Notes: generated from the letters alone by a model not told the origin. DNA of 48,627 nucleotides from a virus (IMGVR_UViG_3300008266_000964:1-48627); one strand, 5' to 3'. Shown: positions 1 through 7,395, numbered from the stretch's first letter. Translations and numbers: made by a program.

Positions 1-4
1 CTTT

Positions 5-40
5 GGGGCGCAGGGTGGCCCCGGTTTCGGGTGGTTTCGG
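5..40 (-). repeat. Intergenic hairpin-plus-RBS spacer, copy A
   Basis: On the minus strand this spacer reads CCGAAACC, then an inverted repeat (GGGGC at 18-22 complement pairing with 5-9), then CCCCAAAG, which begins a ribosome binding site for a leftward gene that lies beyond the left edge. The same block recurs near 277-310, 1828-1860 and 2206-2240, each time between the stop of one leftward gene and the RBS of the next. The stem here is only 5 bp. Confidence 0.6.
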
Positions 41-56
41 AGTGTTGGCGCTTGGG

Positions 57-263
57 TCAGAGGGTGGCCGTCTGGACCATGCGGCCCGTGATGCGCCCGC
101 AATTTGCCGCCGAGTCAAGCCAAGCACAAAAGTCTTGGCGCGTGTCGGTCTTGCAGCGGTTTTGGGGTTTCCGTTTGCCGCCTTCGCGGATCAGGGCTTG
201 CGGATTCTCGCGCCAGAATGTAGCGCGGAGGGCTTTTTGTGAGGTGATGGCGTGGCGGGACAT
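57..263 (-). CDS. Small phage protein of unknown function (68 aa)
   Basis: A 68-residue basic protein starting MSRHAITSQK and containing the segment TDTRQDFCAWLDSAANCGRI. I do not recognise a family. The start at 263 is chosen because AAAGGATCC lies just upstream of the ATG on the minus strand, directly after hairpin spacer copy B; a longer upstream reading would run through that hairpin. It is the most distal gene seen of the leftward cluster that begins near 2509. The amino acid composition (even spread, acidic and basic residues, two Cys) looks like a real small protein, but nothing beyond that indicates its role. Confidence 0.55.
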   Translation of the reverse strand: MSRHAITSQKALRATFWRENPQALIREGGKRKPQNRCKTDTRQDFCAWLDSAANCGRITGRMVQTATL

Positions 264-276
264 GGTTGGATCCTTT

Positions 277-310
277 GGGGCGCATTGGCCCCGGTTTCGG
301 GTGTTTTCGA
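277..310 (-). repeat. Intergenic hairpin-plus-RBS spacer, copy B
   Basis: Second copy of the leftward spacer: CCGAAACC, a 5-bp stem (277-281 with 288-292), then CCCCAAAGGATCC, whose AAAGGA is the ribosome binding site of the gene starting at 263. The downstream tail CCGGTTTCGGGTG (plus strand, 291 on) matches copies A and C. Confidence 0.6.
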
Positions 311-324
311 TTTTGGCCGGAGGG

Positions 325-636
325 TCAATGGTAACGAGTTGCGCGGGCGATAGCTTCGGAGGCGAGATACATGTCGTGCCCGAGACTGGCGCCGCCAGCA
401 TCGGCAGGGATATGGCGCATGACTCGACGGAGGCAGTCGAGAAGGGCGGGGGCTTCCGCAATCAATACCGCATTCGCAAGGCAAACGGACCGCATGGTTT
501 CGCGTGGCTCGCCCGGCTTATATTCTTCGTCCTTGTGAAGCCCGGTTTCGACGATGCTGGCGCTTCCATCGGCGGCCATGATAAAAAAGCCGTTGTCAGA
601 AACGGCCCAGGGGCCGGGAGTGTGCTTGGTTTCCAT
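325..636 (-). CDS. Phage protein of unknown function with HTPGPW N-terminus (103 aa)
   Basis: The protein begins METKHTPGPWAVSDNG, a start widely seen in small phage hypothetical proteins, and continues with a segment rich in Ala/Leu (LANAVLIAEAPALLDCLRRV) typical of the same group. The function of that group is unknown to me. The start at 636 is supported by GAAAGGATC eight bases upstream; an ATG 21 codons earlier in the same frame would overlap the neighbouring gene. It follows the 51-residue gene at 650-805 by 13 bases, so the two are very likely co-translated from the leftward transcript. Confidence 0.75.
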   Translation of the reverse strand: METKHTPGPWAVSDNGFFIMAADGSASIVETGLHKDEEYKPGEPRETMRSVCLANAVLIAEAPALLDCLRRVMRHIPADAGGASLGHDMYLASEAIARATRYH

Positions 637-649
637 GGTTTTGATCCTT

Positions 650-805
650 TCAATGGTAACGGGTGGGAAATTGGCGGCGATCTTGGCAGAGGAGGGCATT
701 CATCTTGGCCAGAGTGCGCCAATCGGCCCGCCGGTAGATTGGGGGCAGAGGTGGACGACGAAAGCCGAGTGCAATAAAGAGGGCGCGGGATGCGGAGCGG
801 ATCAT
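650..805 (-). CDS. Small basic protein (51 aa), coupled to upstream gene
   Basis: A 51-residue reading frame (MIRSASRALFIALGFRR...) whose ATG overlaps the TGA of the upstream leftward gene in the classic ATGA arrangement at 802-805, and whose stop sits right before the RBS of the next gene at 636. It fills the only gap in this part of the cluster. The product is Arg-rich with a short hydrophobic N-terminal stretch (ALFIALGF). No family recognised; support comes from the coupling and spacing rather than from homology. Confidence 0.5.
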   Translation of the reverse strand: MIRSASRALFIALGFRRPPLPPIYRRADWRTLAKMNALLCQDRRQFPTRYH

Positions 806-1116
806 TGCGGCGCCTCCTGGTGCTTTCGTTCTGGTGGATCGTAGAGGGCGTGCATCAGCCCTTGTTCAGCATCTTCCAGACCGCACAGCAATAAGGTGTG
901 GTCTTTCATAACAATTTGCAAATGCTCGGGGTCTTTACTGTTGCCGATGGCGGCGCGGCGGTCTTTGTCCAGCGTCCCGAGTGTGTGAATGTTTGGCCCT
1001 GGCCCATAGTTGGGCACGGCTATGGCGAATCGGTCTAGGTCTTTCCTGGCCGCTTGCACCCGGCCAAGGATAAACTCTAGGTGCTTGCGGTCTTTTCGCG
1101 TAAGTTTCATGCTCAT
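802..1116 (-). CDS. Phage protein of unknown function (104 aa)
   Basis: A 104-residue protein (MSMKLTRKDRKHLEFILGRV...) with a basic, probably helical N-terminus followed by a mixed region with conserved-looking acidic patches (KDPEHLQIVMKDHTLLLCGLEDAEQGL). I do not recognise the family. Its start overlaps the stop of the gene at 1113-1802 by 4 nt (ATGA) and its stop overlaps the start of the gene at 650-805 in the same way, so three genes in a row are translationally coupled. Confidence 0.7.
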   Translation of the reverse strand: MSMKLTRKDRKHLEFILGRVQAARKDLDRFAIAVPNYGPGPNIHTLGTLDKDRRAAIGNSKDPEHLQIVMKDHTLLLCGLEDAEQGLMHALYDPPERKHQEAPQ

Positions 1117-1802
1117 GGTACAACCTCAGTATTTAATGGGACGTTAAAATGGGCCGATGGCGTGAAAATGTCGAGGCTGGCGCGCTCATCGGGAGTCCCC
1201 TTGTGTTCGTAGCCTGTGCGCGTCCAAATATTGCGCGGGACTTCCTTGGAAAGGGCTTTTTCCACCTTAGCGCGAGAATCCTTGGCAACCCAACCGATAA
1301 AGAACGATAGCGGGCGACACTCGCACCCTTCGGGAATCTCTTGCACAATCGGCGCCGGTTTCGGGCACGTTGGCGCCGGAGTCAAAGCCAAGGGGATGGG
1401 GTGCGGGTTCATGTTGCGAAAATCGGCGCCGCATTCGTTGACTTCTTCCATGACAACGGGGAAACGTTTTTCTCCGCTGAGGGTAGAAAAAACATGGACA
1501 AAAATCCGCCCGGTTTCGTGGTCAAAAATGGCATCTTCATTGGAGGACCCAGTCTGCATTTTGTTCGCGATTTCCAAGAGGGCCCCGCTATGGTCGCCGA
1601 GGCTCCTACGGCGCCCCTGTAGATCGATAAAGGAGCAACGGAAAACCTTTGGGCGCGGGGTGGTCAAGGCTTTCCGCAGGTTGTCAAAAGTGGCGGAGAA
1701 TGCCGCGAAAGCCAAAGCCGGAGGCTGGTCCAAGCCGTGGCGTTCATATTCCGCCTGGGGAACGACACGGGGGCCGGGGGGGATTGTGTGCGTTTTTTTC
1801 AT
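1113..1802 (-). CDS. Phage protein of unknown function (229 aa)
   Basis: A 229-residue, proline-containing protein. The N-terminal half includes a block that reads as a beta-rich domain (IFDHETGRIFVHVFSTLSG) and the C-terminal part ends with SLDIFTPSAHFNVPLNTEVVP. Cys residues are few (about 3) and no catalytic motif was found. The start at 1802 has an excellent RBS (GAAAGGAAAAAACCC before ATG) placed immediately after hairpin spacer copy C. It is the largest gene of the leftward cluster and is coupled to the next by ATGA. Function unknown. Confidence 0.75.
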   Translation of the reverse strand: MKKTHTIPPGPRVVPQAEYERHGLDQPPALAFAAFSATFDNLRKALTTPRPKVFRCSFIDLQGRRRSLGDHSGALLEIANKMQTGSSNEDAIFDHETGRIFVHVFSTLSGEKRFPVVMEEVNECGADFRNMNPHPIPLALTPAPTCPKPAPIVQEIPEGCECRPLSFFIGWVAKDSRAKVEKALSKEVPRNIWTRTGYEHKGTPDERASLDIFTPSAHFNVPLNTEVVP

Positions 1803-1827
1803 GGGTTTTTTCCTTTCGGGAAAGAGG

Positions 1828-1860
1828 GGGGCGCACGGAGGCGCCCCGGTTTCGGGTGGT
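1828..1860 (-). repeat. Intergenic hairpin-plus-RBS spacer, copy C
   Basis: Strongest copy of the spacer: a 7-bp perfect stem (GGGGCGC 1828-1834 with GCGCCCC 1841-1847) with a 6-nt loop, flanked by CCGGTTTCGGGTGGTT on one side and by the RBS of the gene starting at 1802 on the other. It could act as a transcription pause/processing site or a recombination spacer between modular genes. Confidence 0.65.
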
Positions 1861-2180
1861 TACGCGTCAAATGCTACTGAGTATGCCGCTATTCGCGGGT
1901 GGTGCTGCTGGCAATACACTGCATCTTGCGGCACAATTTTAATAGAATCATATGAAAAAATTTCCCCTTTCCTATAGCCTGCGGCGTCTGAACTAACCAT
2001 GGCGGAAACTCTCACCCGGGAATCTCCCGTTCCATTTTGAAAGAAAAACTCTGGACCAACGGAACCGGGCGGGCGAGTAACTGACCGAACGACAACAGGA
2101 ACAAGTCCGCGCAGGGAGTCATAGTATGCTTTGCATCCAGTCTTCAGGACTGGGATGTTTTTTGGATGGGTTTTTTGCAT
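1860..2180 (-). CDS. Phage protein of unknown function, possible SH3-like domain (106 aa)
   Basis: Begins MQKTHPKNIPVLKTGCKAYY and contains alternating hydrophobic stretches (GLVPVVVRSVT) that resemble the small beta-barrel type domains seen in other proteins of this phage, but I cannot assign a family with confidence. The start at 2180 is chosen for its RBS (AAAGGAAAACGAT before ATG); an ATG 11 codons earlier overlaps hairpin spacer copy D. The C-terminus ends QQHHPRIAAYSVAFDA. Leftward cluster member, separated from its neighbours by spacer copies C and D. Confidence 0.7.
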   Translation of the reverse strand: MQKTHPKNIPVLKTGCKAYYDSLRGLVPVVVRSVTRPPGSVGPEFFFQNGTGDSRVRVSAMVSSDAAGYRKGEIFSYDSIKIVPQDAVYCQQHHPRIAAYSVAFDA

Positions 2181-2205
2181 ATCGTTTTCCTTTGGGAAAG
2201 AATGG

Positions 2206-2240
2206 GGGCGCACGGTGGCGCCCGGTTTCGGACGGTTTCG
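2206..2240 (-). repeat. Intergenic hairpin-plus-RBS spacer, copy D
   Basis: Fourth copy: 6-bp stem (GGGCGC 2206-2211 with GCGCCC 2218-2223), flanked by CCGGTTTCGGACGGTTTCG on the right and CTTTGGGAAAG on the left, which supplies the RBS of the gene starting at 2180. Confidence 0.65.
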
Positions 2241-2257
2241 AGGCTAGAGCGGCACGT

Positions 2258-2509
2258 TCAACGTTCAAACACAAGCGCACCGCAGGGGATTCCCCCGCGA
2301 CCAATAAACTCCACTCGGTCCTCGGAATAGCAAGATCGGTCCTCTTGAAACGTGCCTCCAACCCTGTTTTTTGCGAAAGAAACAGGGTCCTCTTGCGCCA
2401 CTCTTGCATCTTCACCCTCTAGGGTCTCCGTGTGGATTGTCCAGGCATCATTGACGTGATCTTCCCGCACGTCATAGCGCTCGATCCGAATGGACAAGGT
2501 TGTAGTCAT
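2258..2509 (-). CDS. First gene of the leftward cluster, unknown function (83 aa)
   Basis: An acidic 83-residue protein (MTTTLSIRIERYDVREDHVN...) ending GGIPCGALVFER. The start at 2509 is preceded by AAAAGGACCATCCC. It is the first gene after a promoter-like sequence at 2568-2594, so it heads the leftward transcription unit that runs to the left edge. No domain recognised. By position it may be an early-expressed host-takeover or regulatory protein, but that is inference only. Confidence 0.65.
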   Translation of the reverse strand: MTTTLSIRIERYDVREDHVNDAWTIHTETLEGEDARVAQEDPVSFAKNRVGGTFQEDRSCYSEDRVEFIGRGGIPCGALVFER

Positions 2510-2567
2510 GGGATGGTCCTTTTCTGGTGCTTTCGGTTTTTTCTGATTCACTCGCATCATGAAAAAG

Positions 2568-2594
2568 AGTATACATGCAATTCCAGTCTGTCAA
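2568..2594 (-). promoter_or_regulatory. Leftward sigma-70-like promoter
   Basis: On the minus strand a perfect -35 hexamer TTGACA (2594-2589) is followed after 15 bp by TATACT (2573-2568), one mismatch from the -10 consensus. The predicted start point lies about 50 nt upstream of the ATG at 2509. The spacer is short (15 rather than 17 bp), which weakens the call, but both hexamers are strong and the position in front of a leftward cluster fits. Confidence 0.6.
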
Positions 2595-2724
2595 TAGCGC
2601 TGCCAATCGTTGCAAGTCGTTGTCAGTCAGGGACTTGCGGAATCATCGGGGGAGTGGTTTTCGATTGTAAGCGATTGTAAGGACGGACCCAGGGGGGAGC
2701 GAGGGAAATCGCTACGGGGGAGAG

Positions 2725-2828
2725 CGTTATAGTTTTTGGCAGTGTTATAGTTTTGTTACAGTTTGGCGTTTGGGAAACTATGACAGAGCGTTAAAGGTGT
2801 TTGGGAAACTATGACACGTTATGGTTTT
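2725..2828. repeat. Five 12-bp boxes in mixed orientation (operator or iterons)
   Basis: Consensus YGTYATRGTTTY. Forward copies: 2725-2736 (CGTTATAGTTTT), 2743-2754 (TGTTATAGTTTT), 2817-2828 (CGTTATGGTTTT). Reverse copies: 2774-2785 and 2805-2816 (both GAAACTATGACA), which sit in an exact 18-bp direct repeat GTTTGGGAAACTATGACA at 31-bp spacing. Five occurrences within 104 bp of non-coding DNA suggest binding sites for a phage regulator or replication initiator. Confidence 0.65.
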
Positions 2829-3318
2829 GATACTGTTTTAATCCGCGTGGGCCACGGTTCTGCATATAAATACATGGCGTAATGAAGAGAGTTATACTAC
2901 CTACTTCATGGGCTAAGGTTCTACTATACAATAGGTTTTATCTATTGAGTGTAGATATGTGTATGTAAAACGGAACCTTTGACAACAACGGAAAGGGGGC
3001 GCCCCTTGGGGCGGCGGCTGGGCGGGACTGAGGGGGGCGATCGGTGGCGCCAGGAATTTCAAAGGTTTCCCATTTTCTCTGCATTTCTACACTCAAAGTA
3101 TGTAAGAGTTTACGGCGCAAGCGGTTTGCCAGTGTAGTTCCGATTCATTCCGGTCGTGCAGTTTTGACCGAGTGGAGCAAACTACACAAAACGGATCCGC
3201 ACTAGCCAGATCGGGATTGTGGCAGAATGATAGCATGTCATGATAGCATAGCATCGTTGCCGTTCTCGTGCGCCTCCGATCGCAAGAATCCATCGACGCA
3301 TCGTGATAGACCGATGGC

Positions 3319-3394
3319 GTCAAGAAAAGTTGACATCGATCGCCCACGTCAAGAAAAGTTGACATCGATCGCCCACGTCAAGAAAAGTTGACAC
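3319..3394. repeat. 29-bp tandem repeat, 2.6 copies
   Basis: Units at 3319-3347, 3348-3376 and a partial 3377-3394. Each carries the interrupted palindrome GTCAAGAAAAGTTGAC and the palindromic ATCGAT; units are identical. Each also contains a TTGACA hexamer. Head-to-tail arrangement without spacers rules out a CRISPR array; iterons, repressor operators or terminase binding sites are the plausible roles. Confidence 0.8.
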
Positions 3395-3647
3395 GCCAGG
3401 TTCCGATGGGTCCGGGCGGGCAAGCGCGGCACGAAGCAATCGACCGAAGCCGAACGCAACCGATCGCTAACAATCGATCAAAAATGGACACGCAAGCGCC
3501 GAGGGACTCCGTTCGCCAAAAACGCGAAAGCACGAAATCACCAGAATCCGCGTTCCATCGTGTCCGATAATGTATATTATGTCAATTTCGAGCGTTTTTG
3601 GTAGTCTGAGCGCATCCTCGCATCCTATCGCAAACGATCGAGCAAGC

Positions 3648-3690
3648 GCGCAATCGTAGCGCAATCGTAGCGCAATCAGACGCAATCAAT
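3648..3690. repeat. 11-bp tandem repeat (GCGCAATCGTA family)
   Basis: GCGCAATCGTA at 3648-3658 and 3659-3669, then GCGCAATCAGA at 3670-3680 and a decayed CGCAATCAAT. The 11-bp period is close to one helical turn, so a bound protein would see all copies on one DNA face. Confidence 0.7.
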
Positions 3691-3749
3691 GCAACATAAG
3701 CCCTTTCGTGCCCATTGTTTGCGCACTTGCTCAAAGTTTGCGCATGGGG

Positions 3750-3791
3750 CCCCAACATCCAGATATCCAGATAGCCAACCCCCAACATCCA
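3750..3791. repeat. Direct repeat CCCCAACATCCA
   Basis: Two exact copies at 3750-3761 and 3780-3791, with further ATCCAGATA repeats between them. Non-coding, function unknown. Confidence 0.5.
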
Positions 3792-4368
3792 AAAAGAATG
3801 AAGGGGGCATTTTCATACTATCCGTTCGTACACGCACGGCCAAAATACGATTTCGCTGATCCCGTTCTACCACAAGCACTTACAGAATGATTCCGATGAC
3901 CCCTTTCGACCACGATCGACCACGTCTCCCCTGCCTTTGCCTCGGTGGCGGGCTGGAAACGAAGGCTCCAGGCGAAGCCGAGCGGCCAGTGGCGGGGTAA
4001 GAGCGGACCCCCCACATCACCAGGAAACGAACGTTTTCAAAAAGGTCGTTTCCGTCCGGGGGCGAGCCCTCAAAACTCGATTTCGACTGCACCGAGCGGG
4101 CACGAGGCAGGCCGGTGCAGGCGATACCGCCAAAAGTCTATACCAATGGTACTACCAGAAAGCGGGAGCCGCCCTATTTTGACCAGAAAATAGTAAGTTT
4201 CGACGCATTCTGACACGGCTCTGGAGGCGCCGTTGCCTGAGGGGGCACCATTCGCTACTTGCGCGAAAGAACCGTCCCGTACACTAAAACAAAATCGGTG
4301 TGCGTTTTTCTCTCGAAAAGGTAAAAAATCTGCGAAAATCCGTCAAGATTTCTAAAGGGGGGAATCCG

Positions 4369-4788
4369 ATGGCGAAAAGTGACGAAGGGTCAGGGAGCGG
4401 CATGTCCGGTCAGTCCGGTAACGCATCAGGCTACGGTGTCGATGGGTTGAATCTGGTTCCGACTCTGAAGTTGGGGCCGGACAATCTCAAGACTGTGCGG
4501 CCTATAGTCGCCGCACTTGCAGCCAAAGGGGCCAGCGCGTTGGACGTGGCGGAACTCCTCGGAAACAAATATCCCGTGCCGGTCATCCAGGCGCTCTTTT
4601 CCGAAGAGTTCACTGCGGGACAGGCGAGGTGTACGATCGCGGTCGTTCAGAAACTTCATGATGTCATTATGGAGACTGGCGATCCTCGACTGATTCAGTT
4701 CTTCCTTTCCCGGCGCGGCGGGACGGCTTGGTCGGATGCACCGGCGGCAGAGAAGGAAGCAGTACCGAAGAGATTGGCAATTTCATGA
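4369..4788 (+). CDS. terS: Terminase small subunit (probable)
   Basis: A 139-residue protein with a Gly/Ser-rich N-terminal tail (to about residue 30), then a predicted helix-turn-helix region (SALDVAELLGNKYPVPVIQALF, roughly 55-77) and a C-terminal segment DPRLIQFFLSRRGG that resembles the common small-terminase ending where a helix is followed by a Trp/Gly-containing loop. Small terminases bind the packaging initiation site and deliver DNA to the large subunit. Position directly before the large terminase with an ATGA overlap supports the call. The start at 4369 has the RBS AAAGGGGGG; an earlier in-frame ATG at 4300 lacks one. Homology is weak, so the assignment rests mostly on location and architecture. 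Confidence 0.7.
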   Translation: MAKSDEGSGSGMSGQSGNASGYGVDGLNLVPTLKLGPDNLKTVRPIVAALAAKGASALDVAELLGNKYPVPVIQALFSEEFTAGQARCTIAVVQKLHDVIMETGDPRLIQFFLSRRGGTAWSDAPAAEKEAVPKRLAIS

Positions 4789-7385
4789 ATCTGCCATCCA
4801 ACGGTGTTTCCTGCGGAAAACTCTCAGCCGAGAGTGAGACTCTGATGGAGCGGATTCTTGCGTCCCTGAAAACTGGGGGCGCGGAGGCGTCCGACAGTCA
4901 GGGCCACGGGTCCGACACTTCGTCAGTGCCGACAGCGACATCCCCCGAGGCCACCAGGCGAGCGCCAGACCTCCGCATGATGCCGTCGGCCCAGAGTGCG
5001 AAGGCACCGGGGCAGACTGAGCGGCGGAGAGTGGGCCGACCTTCCTCACCAGGAAAAGGCGTCCGCCCAGTAAAGATCCGAGACAAGGCACACGGGAAGA
5101 TCGACCTGCCCGCCAACATAAGCAAGATCACCGACCTCCCTGCCAGTTCCGACTGCAGCAGTTTGGGCGAGTACGATGCCGGCGTTCCCATCGATCACAT
5201 GAAAGCCGCTATCGCCCGATCTCTGGCGCAGAACCGAAATGCTCCTACCGAAACCTTAGATCAAAAACTGAAGCGGATGCGCGGGTTGACCAGCGGTCGC
5301 ATATCGGCGTTTGTCGAAGAGGAGAAACGGTTGGCCGAGGCGGCTGCCGCAGCGGACAAGGCGGCGCAAAAAACATTGATGGACGGTCTGATTAAAGAGT
5401 TTGAAGCCGAAGGTCACGATCCTGAGAAGTTGGAGGCGCTGAAGAGGGCGGCCTCGGTGGCACTCTCTGACGATCCCGATGCGCACACTGACGACGGCGA
5501 AGTGCGTGAGGTTGTCAAGATCGAAGGGAACCAGCCGGCTCAGACCGCTTTTCTCAGAGACATGGAGCCGGGGGCGGTGTTGGCCCAGGGCGGCTGGGGG
5601 TGTGTGGCTGGATGGACGAGAATAGATCACCCAGATGGAACCTCGACGCCGATCGCAGACTTGTTTGAAGCCGGATATCCTTTTACCGTTGTCACAGGGC
5701 TGGGTCCGAAAGTCTGCCCGCCACCCATCAAACTGCCCCCGGCGGAACTGTTCACTGTGAAGTTCACGAATGGGTCGGAAATCACCGTCCACCCAGACCA
5801 TAAGTTTTTCGCACCCTGGGGCTGGAAGCCGCTACGTGAGATGGAAGTCGGGGATTACATCAGTTCTTGCCACGAGAAATTCGCAAAAAAGCACGACTCG
5901 CATCCGTCGGAGCAGCCGGTACCGAACGCACCTATCAACCAATTGACGTGCATGGCGTTGAATGCGCTGGACCGTCTCGACGGTATCGGTCGAAAGCGCG
6001 AGCACCAAACCGCTGAAGAATGGGGTCCGCTGGGTACTAGCGTTCAGTACGCGAACAGTAAAAATTTGTTTTATCACAAGGCATTCCGAAAGATTGCATC
6101 CATCACGTCCGCTGGCGTCCACGAATACTACGATCTCCACGTACCCGACGTTCACCACTACGCCGCAGAAGGCGTGTGGAACCATAACAGTGGAAAGAGT
6201 TGGAGCGGGGCGCGCAAGTTCGCATTTCTTCACGCACTCAACACTGAGTCCGAAGGTATGATTATCGCCCCCACTCGTGAAGACTTGGTGCGCGACATCG
6301 TGCCGAAGTTCATTGATTTTTGCAACGAATTGAATTGGACCGTTACCCGAAAGGAGCAACCGCTCCGGTTGAACGTCCTGGGCCGAACGATCCATTGCAT
6401 GTCGGCGGAAGAACCACGGCGCATCTCTGCATTTACCGTTGGCCACGGGTGGGTCGATGAAGCCGCTCGTGTCCGAGAGTCAAAGACTGATCCGTTGGAC
6501 GACGCGCCGACTCAGATTCGCGGGCGCCTGCGGTGTAAGAAAGCGAAGATTCTTCAGTTGATTGTGACGACAACGCCGGAAGGCGTCGGCACCTGGGTCC
6601 AGCGGGATTGGATTGACGACAAGACGAAGAAGCCGAATCATCGGGTGTATTTTCTGAAGACGGTTGGAAACACTGCGCTGCACGAGGACTACTTCAAGGA
6701 TCTGATGTCAACGATCCCAGCGGATCTTGTGGATCAGTATTTGGAAGGCCATGCGGTTGACTTCGTTGCGGATCGGGCGCACAAGACTTTCACCCTGGAA
6801 AATCACAGTCCAATCGAAATGGATCCTCGTCTGCCGTTGCATATCGGACTCGATTTCAACGTGGACCCCATGTGTTGGGTGGCGGTCCAACTTCACGACG
6901 ACCAGGTGCATGTGGTCGATGAAATACATATCACTAATGGGACTGTGGTTGACGTGGCCTTCACCCAGGCGGTTGACAAAGGCTGGTTCAAGTGCCCTCG
7001 CGTCATCTATCACCCGGACAAGTCATCGAAGGCGCGTAGTACGACGGGTGAAGGCGAGTTCGCTACGGTCCAGGCGTTGACCAGGAAACTGGGCGTCCCA
7101 TTCACCGGGTCCGCCATGGGCCAGAATCCTCCCGTTCTTTCGCGCATCGGCAAACTGAGTCGAGCGATTCTGTCTGCCGACGGGCAGCGGCGATTGAAAG
7201 TCAATGAGAACAAATGCCCTCGCGTGATTCTGGAGATGCGCACGACTGGACGGAAGTCTGATGGCGCGTATGATCCAGGCCGCGATGGAGACAAGGGTCA
7301 CGGTTTGGATGCGCTCGGCTACGTTGTGTATGACGTGATGCCGGACATTCCCAACGCTGCTGGCACGTTTGCGTTTAAGTATTGA
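4785..7385 (+). CDS. terL: Terminase large subunit containing an intein
   Basis: Packaging motor ATPase/nuclease of 866 residues as translated, about 670 after removal of a 196-residue intein (residues 273-468). The spliced Walker A is GGWG+SGKSWSG, interrupted exactly between Gly and Ser. Downstream are a Walker B-like GWVDEA, the coupling motif TTTPEG, and an RNase H-fold nuclease with acidic positions in IGLDFNVDP, VHVVDEI and GHGLDALGY. The start at 4785 is chosen for the ATGA overlap with the small subunit. The 270 residues before Walker A are unusually long; they are charged, Pro/Ser-rich early on, then helical (KRLAEAAAAADKAAQ), and may be an extra DNA- or partner-binding region. Confidence 0.93.
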   Translation: MNLPSNGVSCGKLSAESETLMERILASLKTGGAEASDSQGHGSDTSSVPTATSPEATRRAPDLRMMPSAQSAKAPGQTERRRVGRPSSPGKGVRPVKIRDKAHGKIDLPANISKITDLPASSDCSSLGEYDAGVPIDHMKAAIARSLAQNRNAPTETLDQKLKRMRGLTSGRISAFVEEEKRLAEAAAAADKAAQKTLMDGLIKEFEAEGHDPEKLEALKRAASVALSDDPDAHTDDGEVREVVKIEGNQPAQTAFLRDMEPGAVLAQGGWGCVAGWTRIDHPDGTSTPIADLFEAGYPFTVVTGLGPKVCPPPIKLPPAELFTVKFTNGSEITVHPDHKFFAPWGWKPLREMEVGDYISSCHEKFAKKHDSHPSEQPVPNAPINQLTCMALNALDRLDGIGRKREHQTAEEWGPLGTSVQYANSKNLFYHKAFRKIASITSAGVHEYYDLHVPDVHHYAAEGVWNHNSGKSWSGARKFAFLHALNTESEGMIIAPTREDLVRDIVPKFIDFCNELNWTVTRKEQPLRLNVLGRTIHCMSAEEPRRISAFTVGHGWVDEAARVRESKTDPLDDAPTQIRGRLRCKKAKILQLIVTTTPEGVGTWVQRDWIDDKTKKPNHRVYFLKTVGNTALHEDYFKDLMSTIPADLVDQYLEGHAVDFVADRAHKTFTLENHSPIEMDPRLPLHIGLDFNVDPMCWVAVQLHDDQVHVVDEIHITNGTVVDVAFTQAVDKGWFKCPRVIYHPDKSSKARSTTGEGEFATVQALTRKLGVPFTGSAMGQNPPVLSRIGKLSRAILSADGQRRLKVNENKCPRVILEMRTTGRKSDGAYDPGRDGDKGHGLDALGYVVYDVMPDIPNAAGTFAFKY
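5601..6188 (+). other. Mini-intein in the terminase Walker A loop (196 aa)
   Basis: Protein splicing element encoded in frame within the large terminase. Block A starts at Cys1 (CVAGWTRIDHPDG); block B is GSEITVHPDHKFF with the conserved His; block F is VHEYYDLHVPDVHHYAAEGV; block G is WNHN followed by the +1 Ser of the C-extein. The length, about 196 residues, and the absence of LAGLIDADG or HNH motifs between blocks B and F mark it as a mini-intein without an obvious homing endonuclease. Excision restores a P-loop GGWGSGKS. All splice-junction residues (Cys1, His-Asn, Ser+1) are present, so it should be active. Confidence 0.93.
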
Positions 7386-7395
7386 AGGAAAAAGT

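Larger units (their letters stand above)
2595..4368. other. Non-coding divergent region (control/origin/packaging candidate)
   Basis: About 1.77 kb separate the leftward cluster from the rightward terminase genes, far longer than any other gap. Open frames here are short, lack RBS and have protein-like composition in none of the six frames. It contains a repeated CGATTGTAAG pair (2662-2681), five 12-bp boxes (2725-2828), a 29-bp tandem repeat (3319-3394), an 11-bp tandem repeat (3648-3690) and a CCCCAACATCCA direct repeat. Because it directly precedes the small terminase gene it could hold the packaging site, and its iterated boxes suit an origin or operator. Confidence 0.7.

Noticed and set aside
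3319-3394. Tandem repeats considered as a CRISPR array
   Set aside because: Repeat units are directly adjacent with no spacers between them, and no cas genes are present; the Cas4-like nuclease at 47 kb belongs to a recombination module.
3388-4193. Several 60-80-codon open frames in the non-coding region
   Set aside because: No RBS, skewed compositions rich in Arg/Ser/Pro, and overlapping one another in different frames; nothing protein-like.
4200-4368. Rightward promoter for the terminase operon
   Set aside because: Only a weak TTGCGC/TACACT pair with 15-bp spacing was found; not convincing enough to list.
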